DNA of 64,000 nt from Parahoeflea halophila (GCF_900220985.1 NZ_OCPC01000004.1:186001-250000); one strand, 5' to 3'. Counted from the stretch's first letter, positions 55,450-64,000 are shown. Notes: a model not told the origin generated them from the sequence alone. Translations and numbers: made by a program.

Positions 55450-56976
55450 ATGTCAAAAGATCTGCCCCAGACAATTCGCCTCAACCAGAGTGACAACGTG
55501 ATCATTGCGCTCAAGGACTTGGCCACAGGCTCGGTGCTCCCCGGACTGGATGTCCCCCTCGCGGAAGCCGTGGCGCGTGGGCACAAGATAGCCTCCCGGG
55601 CAATCGCCAAGGGTGAGAAAGTCATCCGCTACGGCCAGACCATTGGCATCGCAACCAGCGCCATCGCAGCGGGGACCCATGTCCATGTCCACAATCTCGG
55701 CATGGGTGGCCACGCCGAGGCGCAGGAGTTTTCGACCGAAGTGCGTCCGCTTCCGGATCCCGGCGAGAAACGCCATTTCATGGGCTATCACCGCGCTGAC
55801 GGCAGCGTTGGTACCCGCAACTATCTCGGTATTCTCACCTCGGTAAACTGTTCCGGTTCGGTGGCCCGCTTCATCGCCGAAGCATCCGAGAAACAGGGTT
55901 GGCTCGACGAGTTCGAAAACGTCGATGGTATCGTGCCGATCGTCCACGGCACCGGCTGCGGCATGTCGGGCAACGACGAGGGCTACGACACCCTGTTCCG
56001 TACCTTGCAGGGCTATGCCCGCAATCCGAACTTTGCCGGTATCCTGCTCCTCGGCCTGGGCTGCGAGGTGATGCAGGTGCCGGATCTGGTCGGCCGTGGC
56101 CGCATGCGCTCTGACGGCAATTTCCGCTACATGACGATCCAGCAATCGGGCGGCACCCGCAAGACCATCGAGCGCGGTATCGCTGAGCTCAAGGAAATGG
56201 CGGCAGAGGCCAACAGGGTCACCCGCGCGCCCGCCGGTCTCGAACATCTGGTGATCGGCATGCAATGCGGCGGCTCGGACGGTTATTCCGGCATCACCGC
56301 CAACCCGGCGCTGGGTGCGGCGTCCGATCTGCTGGTCGCCCATGGCGGCACTACCATCCTTTCGGAAACCTCGGAAATCTACGGTGCCGAGCATCTGCTC
56401 ACCCGTCGCGCGGTAACGCCGGAAGTCGGCGCCAAGATCGTCGAACGCATCCACTGGTGGGAGAATTACGCCGAGCGCAATGGCGGCGAGATGGACAACA
56501 ATCCTTCGCCCGGCAACAAGAAGGGCGGCCTGACCACCATCCTGGAAAAATCGCTTGGCGCTGTGGCCAAGGGCGGCACAGCGCCGCTGACCCAGGTCTA
56601 CAGGTTTGCCGAACAGATCACCGAGCGCGGCTTCGTGTTCATGGATAGTCCGGGCTATGACCCTTGTTCGGTGACCGGTCAGATCGCGTCGGGCGCCAAC
56701 CTGATTGCGTTCACCACCGGCCGCGGCTCGGTGTCGGGCTACAAGCCGACACCCTGCATCAAGCTCGCCACCAACAGCGAAATGTATGGCCGCATGTCAG
56801 ACGACATGGACATCAATTGCGGTGACATCATCAGCGATGCCGTCAGCCTTGAAGACAAGGGCCGCGAGATTTTCGAGTTGTTCCTGCGGGTTGCTTCTGG
56901 CGAGCAGACCAAGAGCGAGCAACTGGGCTTCGGCGGCGCCGAATTCGTGCCCTGGCAGATGGGTGCCGTGATGTGA
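55450..56976 (+). CDS. UxaA-family sugar-acid dehydratase (altronate/galactarate dehydratase family)
   Basis: A 508-residue dehydratase with both parts fused: an N-terminal SAF domain (about 14-95) and the large C-terminal UxaA domain beginning about 110 (YHRADGSVGTRNYLGILTSV). Conserved features include VHGTGCGMSGNDEGYDTLFR, GLGCEV, MQCGGSDGYSGITANPALG and PCIKLATNSEMYGRM. It removes water from an aldonate, such as altronate or galactarate; homologues also act in the Campylobacter L-fucose pathway. An AGGA site lies 8 bases before the ATG. Repressed or activated by the divergent GntR protein, by inference. Confidence 0.88.
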   Translation: MSKDLPQTIRLNQSDNVIIALKDLATGSVLPGLDVPLAEAVARGHKIASRAIAKGEKVIRYGQTIGIATSAIAAGTHVHVHNLGMGGHAEAQEFSTEVRPLPDPGEKRHFMGYHRADGSVGTRNYLGILTSVNCSGSVARFIAEASEKQGWLDEFENVDGIVPIVHGTGCGMSGNDEGYDTLFRTLQGYARNPNFAGILLLGLGCEVMQVPDLVGRGRMRSDGNFRYMTIQQSGGTRKTIERGIAELKEMAAEANRVTRAPAGLEHLVIGMQCGGSDGYSGITANPALGAASDLLVAHGGTTILSETSEIYGAEHLLTRRAVTPEVGAKIVERIHWWENYAERNGGEMDNNPSPGNKKGGLTTILEKSLGAVAKGGTAPLTQVYRFAEQITERGFVFMDSPGYDPCSVTGQIASGANLIAFTTGRGSVSGYKPTPCIKLATNSEMYGRMSDDMDINCGDIISDAVSLEDKGREIFELFLRVASGEQTKSEQLGFGGAEFVPWQMGAVM

Positions 56977-57127
56977 TGATTGCGGCTCGAATCTGGTCTT
57001 GATCGAGGCAGTCCGGGGGGACGGTGCCGCGGCAGTGCTGGGCCTGTTTTGCCGGCCGGGAAAAAGCCCCCGTGTTCTTATCCACAAATCATCAGATTGA
57101 CTCCCACGCCGAGTCCGGTGTTTATTA

Positions 57128-57142
57128 GAACATAACAGGAAC
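57128..57142 (+). promoter_or_regulatory. LexA (SOS) box before imuA
   Basis: GAAC-ATAACAG-GAAC is the exact alphaproteobacterial LexA direct repeat GAAC-N7-GAAC, located 15 bases before the imuA ATG. It predicts DNA-damage induction of imuA-imuB-dnaE2. Confidence 0.85.
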
Positions 57143-57156
57143 ACGATGGATTGAGC

Positions 57157-58056
57157 ATGAGTCTCTCGAGGCTGCAGACCGCGACCGATATCTTGCAGGC
57201 GTGCACCCGTGCCTACGAGGCCAAGGCGTGTCAGGCGCACCGGGAGATGGCGCTCGGCGGTGGTGAGACGTCCTCACCGCTGACGCTGGGCGCCAGCGCC
57301 GTCGACCACTGTCTCGAAGGCGGGTTGGCCTGCGGTGGCTTGCACGAGGTGCGCAGCCCGCTGGCCCGTGACATCGGCGCGGCGACAGGATTCGCGCTCG
57401 GGCTCGCAGCCCGTGCCATGGCGGCTGATCGCGGTGGACGCGCTGGAATCGTCTGGGTCACGGATCCGGCCACGCGCGTTGATGGCGGCGGCTTGTTTCC
57501 CGCCGGTCTCGCCCAGTACGGGCTCGATCCGTCCTGTCTGACAATGGTCGAACCGGGCGATCTGCAAGGTGCCATGTGGGCCGCCGACGAGGCGGCGGGC
57601 TGTGCCGGTCTGGCGGCGCTGATCTTCCAGATCAAGGGCAACCCGGCGCGCTTCGACATGACGGCGACCCGGCGGTTGATGCTGCGCGCGCGTGGCAGCG
57701 GCGTGCTGGCACTGACCCTGCGCCAGAGCGGTGAGGAGGAGGCGAGTGCGGCGGCAACGCGCTGGAGGGTGAACACGGAAATGTCCGGGGCGGACGACAA
57801 CTATCAAAATGGCGTCGGGGCAATGCGGCTGTCCCTGACGCTGGAACGCAACCGCGCCGGACGTACCGGCCAATGGCTTTTAGCCTGGAACCCCAAAGAC
57901 AGAAGTTTCCACCATGCCGCTCCAAACCCACAGGCCCGCGCCAACCCGTCAGCGCATTCTCTCGATCGCCTTCCCGTCTCTGCCAACCGACGCGATCCAT
58001 CGGGCAAGATGGGGCAAGTCCTGGATCTCAGACGGGATTTTGGACGCGCATCCTGA
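57157..58056 (+). CDS. imuA: ImuA, RecA-like component of the SOS mutagenesis system
   Basis: A 299-residue RecA-fold protein of the ImuA family (SulA-like) that cooperates with ImuB and DnaE2 in error-prone lesion bypass. Features: LTLGASAVDHCLEGGLACGG, HEVRSPLARDIGAATGFALG, and GIVWVTDPATRVDGGGLFPA. The ATG at 57157 is preferred to a TTG two codons earlier. The last ~50 residues (from about 250) overlap the start of imuB in another frame, so they may not be under normal selection. A LexA box lies just upstream. Confidence 0.9.
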   Translation: MSLSRLQTATDILQACTRAYEAKACQAHREMALGGGETSSPLTLGASAVDHCLEGGLACGGLHEVRSPLARDIGAATGFALGLAARAMAADRGGRAGIVWVTDPATRVDGGGLFPAGLAQYGLDPSCLTMVEPGDLQGAMWAADEAAGCAGLAALIFQIKGNPARFDMTATRRLMLRARGSGVLALTLRQSGEEEASAAATRWRVNTEMSGADDNYQNGVGAMRLSLTLERNRAGRTGQWLLAWNPKDRSFHHAAPNPQARANPSAHSLDRLPVSANRRDPSGKMGQVLDLRRDFGRAS

Positions 58057-59563
58057 CGCACCGCCGGTCGTCGTCACCGACACCATCAAGAATGCCATCC
58101 GCATCACCGCCCTGGATCAACGCGCCCGCAACAGCGGCGTGCGGCTCAATCAAAGCTTGAGCGATGCCCGCGCGCTGGTGCCGGATCTCGATTGCCACCC
58201 GGCGGATGGCGCCCGCAACCGGGCTCTTTTGCTGAAGATCGCCGGCTGGTGCGAGCGCTACACCCCGCTTGTTGCGCTGGATGCGGCCCCCGAGGCCGAG
58301 GGCAACCACGGCCTGTTCATGGACATCACCGGCTGCGCCCATCTGCTTGGCGGCGAGGCGGGGCTGGTTTCCGATCTCGAGGCAAGGCTGCGCGCACAGG
58401 GTTTCCACGCCCGGCTCTGCCTCGCCGATACCCCGGGGGCTGCCTGGGCGATGGCGCGCTACGGCCAGGCCCGGATCATCGCCGAGGGCGCCCACGCCGA
58501 GGCAATCCTGCCGCTGAGCCTGAGCGGCCTGCGCTTGCCGCCGGCCATGGTCGCCTCGCTTGGCCGTGTCGGTCTCAAGACCATCGGCTGCATCGCCGGA
58601 CTGCCGCGCGCGCCCCTGGCCGCCCGCTTCGGTGCCCGCTTGATGCAGCGCCTCGATCAGGCGCTGGGCCGCGAGACCGAAGCGATTTCGCCGATCATGC
58701 CGGTGGCGGAGCTTTCCACCGAACGCCGTTTTGCCGAGCCGCTGACCCATCACGACGAGATCAGCCATGTGACCGCGGCCCTTGCCGAAGGCATCATCGA
58801 GCCGCTGGAACGGCGCGGTTTGGGCTTGCGTCACGGACGGCTCAAGCTGTTCCGGGTCGATGGCCATGTCAGTGAACTCGACGTGCAGACCGCACGGCCC
58901 TTGCGCGACGCCCCGCTGATCCGTCGCCTGTTCGCCGAACGCATCGCCGGCCTGCATGACGATCTTGACGCCGGTTTCGGCTTTGATCTGGTCCGGCTCG
59001 ATGTGGTTCATGCCGATCCCTTCGATGCGGCGCAAGCCGAGATGATGGCGGGCCATTCAGCCGGCCAGGGCCAGGATGCCCTGGTCGACAGGCTCGGCGC
59101 GCGGCTCGGACTGGAGCGGGTCCAGCGCTTCGTGCTGGCTGACACCCATATTCCCGAGCGCAGTTTCGGCCGCCAGCCGGTGGCCCATCTTGGCGCGGCT
59201 TCGGCAAGGCAAGCCGCAGGCAATGCCGTGCTGGCGCTCACGCCGGAAATTGACCTCCCTGCCGGCATTGTCACCCGGCCGCTGATTCTGTTCGACCGGC
59301 CCGAACTGATGCAGACCATCGCCGAGGTGCCCGACGGCCCGCCGCTCAAGTTCCGCTGGCGCGGTGTGGCCTACGAGGTCAACCGCTCCGAAGGCCCCGA
59401 ACGCATTGCCTGCGAATGGTGGCTCGACGGCCGCGGCGCCCGCACCCGGGATTATTTCCGCGTCGAGGACCGCCAGGGCTACCGGTTCTGGATGTTCCGC
59501 CACGGCCTTTACGGACGCGAGACCAGTGATCCCGCCTGGTACATGCACGGGCTGTTCGCATGA
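57914..59563 (+). CDS. imuB: ImuB, catalytically inactive Y-family polymerase
   Basis: A 549-residue DinB/UmuC-like protein that bridges DnaE2 and the beta clamp. The fold markers RILSIAFPSLPTDAIHRARW, TPLVALDAAPEA and MDITGCAHLLGGEAGLVSDL are present, while the polymerase carboxylates of active Y-family enzymes are absent, as is usual for ImuB. The C-terminal domain (about 420-549) contains RDYFRVEDRQGYRFWMFRHG. Its ATG lies 143 bases inside imuA; the homologous N-terminus begins immediately after that start, so the overlap is real. The stop overlaps dnaE2 by four bases. Confidence 0.92.
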   Translation: MPLQTHRPAPTRQRILSIAFPSLPTDAIHRARWGKSWISDGILDAHPDAPPVVVTDTIKNAIRITALDQRARNSGVRLNQSLSDARALVPDLDCHPADGARNRALLLKIAGWCERYTPLVALDAAPEAEGNHGLFMDITGCAHLLGGEAGLVSDLEARLRAQGFHARLCLADTPGAAWAMARYGQARIIAEGAHAEAILPLSLSGLRLPPAMVASLGRVGLKTIGCIAGLPRAPLAARFGARLMQRLDQALGRETEAISPIMPVAELSTERRFAEPLTHHDEISHVTAALAEGIIEPLERRGLGLRHGRLKLFRVDGHVSELDVQTARPLRDAPLIRRLFAERIAGLHDDLDAGFGFDLVRLDVVHADPFDAAQAEMMAGHSAGQGQDALVDRLGARLGLERVQRFVLADTHIPERSFGRQPVAHLGAASARQAAGNAVLALTPEIDLPAGIVTRPLILFDRPELMQTIAEVPDGPPLKFRWRGVAYEVNRSEGPERIACEWWLDGRGARTRDYFRVEDRQGYRFWMFRHGLYGRETSDPAWYMHGLFA

Positions 59564-62500
59564 GCGTGCCATCCACAGGGTCGGCCTATGTCGAACTGGC
59601 CGCCACCAGCAATTTCTCCTTCCTGCGCGGCGCATCCCATGCCGAGGAACTGGTGGTGCAGGCCGCGCGGCTCGGCCTTGGAGGCATCGCGATAACCGAC
59701 CGCAATTCGCTCGCCGGCGTGGTCCGTGGCCACATGGCGGCGAAGGAAGCCGGGCTGGCCTACGCGCCGGGTTGCCGGCTGGTGTTCATGGATGCGACAC
59801 CGGACATTCTCGTCTGGCCCGAAGACCGCACTGCTTACGCCCATCTGTGTGAATTGCTGACGGCAGGCAAACGCCGCGCTCCGAAGGGCGAATGCCATCT
59901 GACGCTCGAGGATCTGCTCACCCACGGCGAGGGCCTTCTGATGGCCGTCGTTGCGCCTGCCGGTGCGGTTAGCGCGGGGCTGACTTCCACACTGGAAGAG
60001 CTGCGTGCCGCCTTCCCCGATCATCTTCATCTGGCCCTGTCCCGGGCCTATGGCAGCGCCGACCAGCGCCATATGGCGATGCTCGCCCGGCAGGCGCGCA
60101 AGCACCGCCTGCCGCTGGTGGCAATCGGCGACGTGCTCTACCATGCGCCCGATCGTCGGCCGCTGCAGGACGTGCTGACCTGCATCCGCGAAGGCAGGAC
60201 ACTGGCGGCCGCCGGCACAAGGCTGCAGCCCAATGCCGAACGGCATCTGCGCGCGCACAGAGAGATGCTGCATCTGTTCAAGGGCTACGAGCCAGCGGTG
60301 GCGCAAGCCGCCTCGCTGTTCAAGCGCATCCGCTTTTCGCTCGACGAGCTGCGCTACCAGTATCCCGACGCGCCGGTGTTTGACGAACTCGGGCCGGATC
60401 CGCAATCGGCCCAGGAGGCGCTGGAAAAGCTCACCGAAATCGGCCTGAAGAAACGTTATCCCGGCGGTGCGCCGGACAAGGTCCTGAAAGCCATTGCCCA
60501 TGAAACCCAACTGATCAGAAAGCTCGACTACGCGCCCTATTTCCTCACCGTCTACGACATTGTCCGCTTCGCCCGTTCTCAAAAGATTCTCTGCCAGGGC
60601 CGCGGCTCGGCCGCCAATTCCGCCGTTTGCTACTGTCTTGAGATCACCGAGGTCGATCCGGGCAAGGTCGACCTCCTGTTCGAGCGTTTCATTTCCGAGG
60701 AGCGCAACGAGCCGCCCGACATCGATGTCGACTTCGAGCACGAGCGGCGCGAGGAGGTGATCCAGTACATATACTCAAAGTATGGGCGCGAGCGGGCCGG
60801 GCTCGCGGCCGCCGTGATCACCTACCGCGCCCGCTCGGCGATCCGCGAGGTCGGCAAGGTGTTCGGCCTCTCCGACGACGCGATCAGCGCTATCTCCGGA
60901 ACCAAATGGGGCGGCTGGTCACGCGAGGTCGACCCCGAGGACGCCCGCCGCGCCGGTCTTGATCCGGCGGACAAGCATCTTGCCCAGATGCTCGATCTCG
61001 CCTCCCAGATCACCGGCTTCCCGCGCCATCTCTCGCAACATGTCGGCGGCTTTGTCATCACCCGCGACAAGCTCTCCTCGCTGATCCCGATCGAGAACGC
61101 GGCGATGGAGGACCGAACCATCGTCGAGTGGGACAAGGACGACCTCGAAAGCCTCGGCATGCTCAAGATCGACGTGCTGGCCCTCGGCATGCTGACCTGC
61201 ATCCGCAAGGCCTTCACCCTTCTCGACACCCATTACGGCCGCCGCGAGACGCTGTCCTCGCTGCCCGACGAGGATGGCGCGACCTATGACATGATCTGCC
61301 GCGCCGACACCATCGGCGTCTTCCAGATCGAAAGCCGGGCGCAGATGTCGATGCTGCCGCGGCTCCGGCCACGCACCTATTACGATCTGGTCATCGAGGT
61401 GGCGATTGTCCGCCCCGGCCCGATCCAGGGTGACATGGTCCATCCCTATCTGCGCCGCCGCCAGGGCAAGGAACAGGTGTCCTTTCCCAAGGAGGAATTG
61501 CGCGCCGTGCTCGGCAAGACGCTCGGCGTGCCACTGTTCCAGGAGCAGGCGATGAACATCGCCATCGTCGCCGGCGGTTTCTCGCCGGGGGAGGCCGACA
61601 AGCTGCGCCGCGCCATGGCCACTTTCCGCCGCGTCGGCACCATCGGTTCGTTCCAGCAGAAGATGGTCGAGGGCATGGTTCGAAACGGCTACGAGCGCGA
61701 TTTTGCCGAGCACTGTTTCCGCCAGATCGAGGGCTTTGGCGAATACGGCTTCCCCGAAAGCCATGCCGCCAGTTTCGCGCTGCTGGTCTATGTCTCCTGC
61801 TGGCTCAAATGCCATTATCCGGATGTCTTCTGTGCCGCCATTCTCAACTCCCAGCCGATGGGGTTCTATGCTTCCGCCCAGCTGATCCGCGATGCCCGCG
61901 AGCATGGCGTCGAGGTTCGCCCGGTCGATATCAATTGCTCGGACTGGGATGCCACGCTGGAGCCTGATGCCGATCCGCAGCCGCTGTCAGCCCGGCACCG
62001 CGAGATGAAGGACATCATGAAACACAGCCATGCGGTGCGGCTGGGGCTGCGCCACGTCAAGGGATTTGGCGAGGCCGAAGCCCTGCAGCTCATGCAGAAC
62101 CGCGGCCGCGGCTATGACAGTGTCCGCGATCTGTGGATGCGCTCGGGCCTGCCACGCCGTGCCATCGAGCAACTGGCCGAAGCCGATTGCTTCCGCTCCA
62201 TCGGGCTCGATCGCCGCGATGCGCTGTGGGCGGTCAAGGCGCTCGACCCGCTCTCCAGCGCCGAGCGGCTGCCGCTGTTCGCGCTTGCCGACGGTCACGA
62301 TCTGCAGAAGGAGCCCGATGTCGACCTGCCACCGATGCCGCTGGGCGAGCAGGTGATCAATGATTACCAGTCATTGTCCTTCTCATTGAAGGCGCACCCG
62401 ATGTCCTTCCTGCGCGAACGGCTTGCGGGCAAGGGATGCCGGCTGAATGTCGATCTGGAAAAAATCCGCTCCGGCAGGGTGGTCAAGGTGGCGGGGCTCG

Positions 62501-62937
62501 TGCTGGTCAGGCAGCGCCCGGGCTCGGCCAAAGGGGTGGTGTTCGAGACCATCGAGGACGAGACCGGCGTCGCCAACATCATTGTCTGGCCCAAGGTGTT
62601 CGAGAAGTTCCGCGCCATCGTGCTCGGCAGCCGCTGCATCGGTGTGCGCGGCAGGCTGCAGAACGAGCAGGGCGTCATCCATGTGGTGGCCGAATATCTC
62701 GAGGACCTGACCCCGATCATGGCGCAGATTTCCGACATGGCGGGCGAGATGGGCGGGCTTGCCAATGCCGATGAGGTTCGCCGTCCGATTGACGATATGC
62801 GCGGCCGCGACCGCAAGCCCGCAGCCCAGATCATCAGGCTGATCCGGGATGCGCCGGAGCTGCGCCAGGATTACGAAGAAATGGCAAGTGTCAGGGCCGC
62901 GGGCCGGGCCTTGCCGAAAGGCCGCAATTTTCACTGA
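59560..62937 (+). CDS. dnaE2: Error-prone DNA polymerase III alpha subunit DnaE2 (ImuC)
   Basis: A 1125-residue C-family polymerase for SOS-induced translesion synthesis. N-terminal PHP domain (AATSNFSFLRGASHAEELVV); polymerase active site in FISEERNEPPDIDVDFEHER; a finger and thumb region with CQGRGSAANSAVCYCLEITE; helix-hairpin-helix and OB fold in the last third; C-terminus ALPKGRNFH. The overlap ATGA with imuB couples translation. Full-length compared with family members. Confidence 0.96.
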   Translation: MSVPSTGSAYVELAATSNFSFLRGASHAEELVVQAARLGLGGIAITDRNSLAGVVRGHMAAKEAGLAYAPGCRLVFMDATPDILVWPEDRTAYAHLCELLTAGKRRAPKGECHLTLEDLLTHGEGLLMAVVAPAGAVSAGLTSTLEELRAAFPDHLHLALSRAYGSADQRHMAMLARQARKHRLPLVAIGDVLYHAPDRRPLQDVLTCIREGRTLAAAGTRLQPNAERHLRAHREMLHLFKGYEPAVAQAASLFKRIRFSLDELRYQYPDAPVFDELGPDPQSAQEALEKLTEIGLKKRYPGGAPDKVLKAIAHETQLIRKLDYAPYFLTVYDIVRFARSQKILCQGRGSAANSAVCYCLEITEVDPGKVDLLFERFISEERNEPPDIDVDFEHERREEVIQYIYSKYGRERAGLAAAVITYRARSAIREVGKVFGLSDDAISAISGTKWGGWSREVDPEDARRAGLDPADKHLAQMLDLASQITGFPRHLSQHVGGFVITRDKLSSLIPIENAAMEDRTIVEWDKDDLESLGMLKIDVLALGMLTCIRKAFTLLDTHYGRRETLSSLPDEDGATYDMICRADTIGVFQIESRAQMSMLPRLRPRTYYDLVIEVAIVRPGPIQGDMVHPYLRRRQGKEQVSFPKEELRAVLGKTLGVPLFQEQAMNIAIVAGGFSPGEADKLRRAMATFRRVGTIGSFQQKMVEGMVRNGYERDFAEHCFRQIEGFGEYGFPESHAASFALLVYVSCWLKCHYPDVFCAAILNSQPMGFYASAQLIRDAREHGVEVRPVDINCSDWDATLEPDADPQPLSARHREMKDIMKHSHAVRLGLRHVKGFGEAEALQLMQNRGRGYDSVRDLWMRSGLPRRAIEQLAEADCFRSIGLDRRDALWAVKALDPLSSAERLPLFALADGHDLQKEPDVDLPPMPLGEQVINDYQSLSFSLKAHPMSFLRERLAGKGCRLNVDLEKIRSGRVVKVAGLVLVRQRPGSAKGVVFETIEDETGVANIIVWPKVFEKFRAIVLGSRCIGVRGRLQNEQGVIHVVAEYLEDLTPIMAQISDMAGEMGGLANADEVRRPIDDMRGRDRKPAAQIIRLIRDAPELRQDYEEMASVRAAGRALPKGRNFH

Positions 62938-63062
62938 CGCCGGCTGCGCCGATCGAGGGCACCGCGCATGTCCATCACCGTTGACGTTTCGCTCACGCTT
63001 CGCATCACGATGATGATTGCGCCCGCTGTCGTTTCATCACGCTGCCGCCTGGACTCAACCCT

Positions 63063-63222
63063 TTGATCATATCTGGCATTACCGGTGAATCGATCCTGAG
63101 AATAGTCTGGCAGGTGATCCCGTTCGCATGTTTCATGCTGATCGTGGTTTTGCTCGTTGCCTTAGTACCCGCGTTGTCCGCCACGCTGCTGCCTGCAATC
63201 TCTCAACAGGAGGACCGGAGAC
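63063..63222 (+). pseudogene. Remnant of a TRAP transporter large permease (DctM) C-terminus
   Basis: About 45 residues, SGITGESILRIVWQVIPFAC continuing FMLIVVLLVALVPALS, match the last membrane segment of DctM-type TRAP permeases. Nothing upstream of 63063 continues the protein, and dnaE2 ends only 125 bases before. The frame runs on past 63222 into the next gene without similarity. Hence a 3' fragment, probably left after a deletion that joined the dnaE2 region to a transporter-dehydrogenase operon. Confidence 0.65.
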
Positions 63223-64000
63223 ATGTCAAGCACCTATCTCAAGAAAGCCGCAAGAACCTCGACCTCTGACTCCGGTTCCGTCCGCGAAACGGTTCAGGCG
63301 ATTCTTGACGAGATCGAAGCCGGCGGCGAGGCGGCAGCCCGCAGCTATGCCGAGAAATTCGACCGCTACACCGGCAACATCAAGGTTACCCGCGAGGAGA
63401 TCGACGCGGCAGCGGCAAGCCTGCCACAGAAGCTCAAGGACGACATCCGCTTTGCCCATGACAATGTGCGCAAGTTCGCCGAAGCCCAGAAGAAAACGCT
63501 CACCGACATCGAGATCGAGATCGTGCCGGGCCTTGTCGCCGGGCAGAAGACCATCCCGATCGAGGCTGCCGGCTGTTATGTGCCCGGTGGCCGCTACAGC
63601 CATGTCGCCTCGGCCATTATGACCGTGACCACGGCTAAGGTTGCCGGCTGCAGGCACATCACCGTCTGTTCGCCGCCGCGCCCTGAAGTCGGCGTGCATC
63701 CGGCAATTCTCTACACCGCCGATATTTGTGGCGCCGATACGATCCTCGCCATGGGAGGGGTCCAGGGCGTGGCCTCGATGGCCTTCGGTCTGTTCGACGT
63801 GCCGTCCGCGGGCATTCTGGTCGGCCCCGGCAACCAGTTCGTCGCCGAAGCCAAGCGCATCCTGTTCGGCCGCGTCGGCATCGACATGTTTGCGGGCCCG
63901 ACCGACAGCCTGATCCTGGCCGACAGACATGCAGATCCGGAGATAGTCGCAGCCGACCTCGTCGGTCAGGCCGAGCACGGCTACAACTCACCGGTCTGGC
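63223..64000 (+). CDS. Histidinol dehydrogenase-family protein (HisD/HpsN-like), N-terminal 259 residues
   Basis: Begins MSSTYLKKAARTSTSDSGSV after an AGGAGG site and runs off the right edge (259 whole codons visible). HisD-fold features: the substrate/zinc-region EAAGCYVPGGRYSHVASAIM, VGPGNQFVAEAKRILFGRVG and DMFAGPTDSLILAD. HisD of histidine synthesis normally has GPSEVLV-like residues there; the GPTDS variant is seen in paralogues such as sulfopropanediol dehydrogenase (HpsN). The preceding TRAP permease remnant supports a catabolic role. Substrate uncertain. Confidence 0.85.
   Translation, partial: MSSTYLKKAARTSTSDSGSVRETVQAILDEIEAGGEAAARSYAEKFDRYTGNIKVTREEIDAAAASLPQKLKDDIRFAHDNVRKFAEAQKKTLTDIEIEIVPGLVAGQKTIPIEAAGCYVPGGRYSHVASAIMTVTTAKVAGCRHITVCSPPRPEVGVHPAILYTADICGADTILAMGGVQGVASMAFGLFDVPSAGILVGPGNQFVAEAKRILFGRVGIDMFAGPTDSLILADRHADPEIVAADLVGQAEHGYNSPVW

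Noticed and set aside
59509-60741. A 410-codon minus-strand frame opposite dnaE2
   Set aside because: Antisense shadow; the dnaE2 PHP domain is unmistakable.
1-64000. CRISPR array or tandem repeat block
   Set aside because: No regularly spaced repeats noticed anywhere in the window.

Overview
The window looks like chromosomal DNA of a GC-rich alphaproteobacterium of the order Hyphomicrobiales (rhizobial group, Hoeflea/Phyllobacteriaceae/Rhizobiaceae-like; the genus is inference). Support comes from gene order: lptC-lptA-lptB-rpoN-hpf-ptsN; def-fmt-truA followed by dapE, dapD, argB, engB-yidC-rnpA-rpmH; sppA-ihfB-lapA; a small heat-shock gene with a ROSE-like leader; and a GAAC-N7-GAAC LexA box in front of imuA-imuB-dnaE2. 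No complete mobile element, CRISPR array or rRNA operon is visible.

Left part (1-16.4 kb), mostly housekeeping: a partial AcuI/YhdH reductase, lspA, a SPOUT rRNA methyltransferase and a RlmI-like methyltransferase in tight overlap; a CoxG-like protein; a divergent MerR regulator/cation transporter pair with a typical long-spacer MerR promoter; lapA-ihfB-sppA; the LPS transport genes lptCAB; rpoN, hpf and ptsN; hsp20-DUF1150 with a heat-shock promoter and RNA thermometer; nucleoside hydrolase and ribokinase (ribonucleoside/ribose salvage); rmuC.

Middle (16.5-42 kb): the conserved backbone def-fmt-truA ... dapE/dapD ... argB ... engB-yidC-rnpA-rpmH, broken by blocks that seem to be insertions. 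These are a large GAF/PAS/GGDEF/EAL protein with a chemoreceptor and CheW; a LOG-family protein and an EF-hand protein; an EamA transporter and a lipoprotein hydrolase; and an ECF sigma/anti-sigma/fasciclin/exported MsrB module lying in opposite orientation between argB and engB.

Right part (42-64 kb), accessory: DUF547, a DedA/TVP38 membrane protein with a MerA-like flavoprotein and an orphan histidine kinase; tRNA-Arg(ACG) with an integrase remnant and a truncated malonyl-CoA synthetase, marking a decayed integration site; a four-gene operon (GtrA, GT2, YdjC/ChbG deacetylase, ArnT-like transferase) that matches in content the amino-sugar lipid A modification systems of Bordetella (lgm) and Francisella (FlmF2/NaxD/FlmK); a sugar-acid cluster (FucU/RbsD mutarotase, aldo/keto reductase, GntR regulator with a 16-bp palindrome, UxaA-type dehydratase); the SOS mutagenesis cassette imuA-imuB-dnaE2; a TRAP permease remnant; and the start of a histidinol-dehydrogenase paralogue cut by the window end.

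The strongest candidates for a second look are the lgm-like operon, the sigma/RskA/fasciclin/MsrB module, the hsp20 thermometer, and the decayed integration site at tRNA-Arg.
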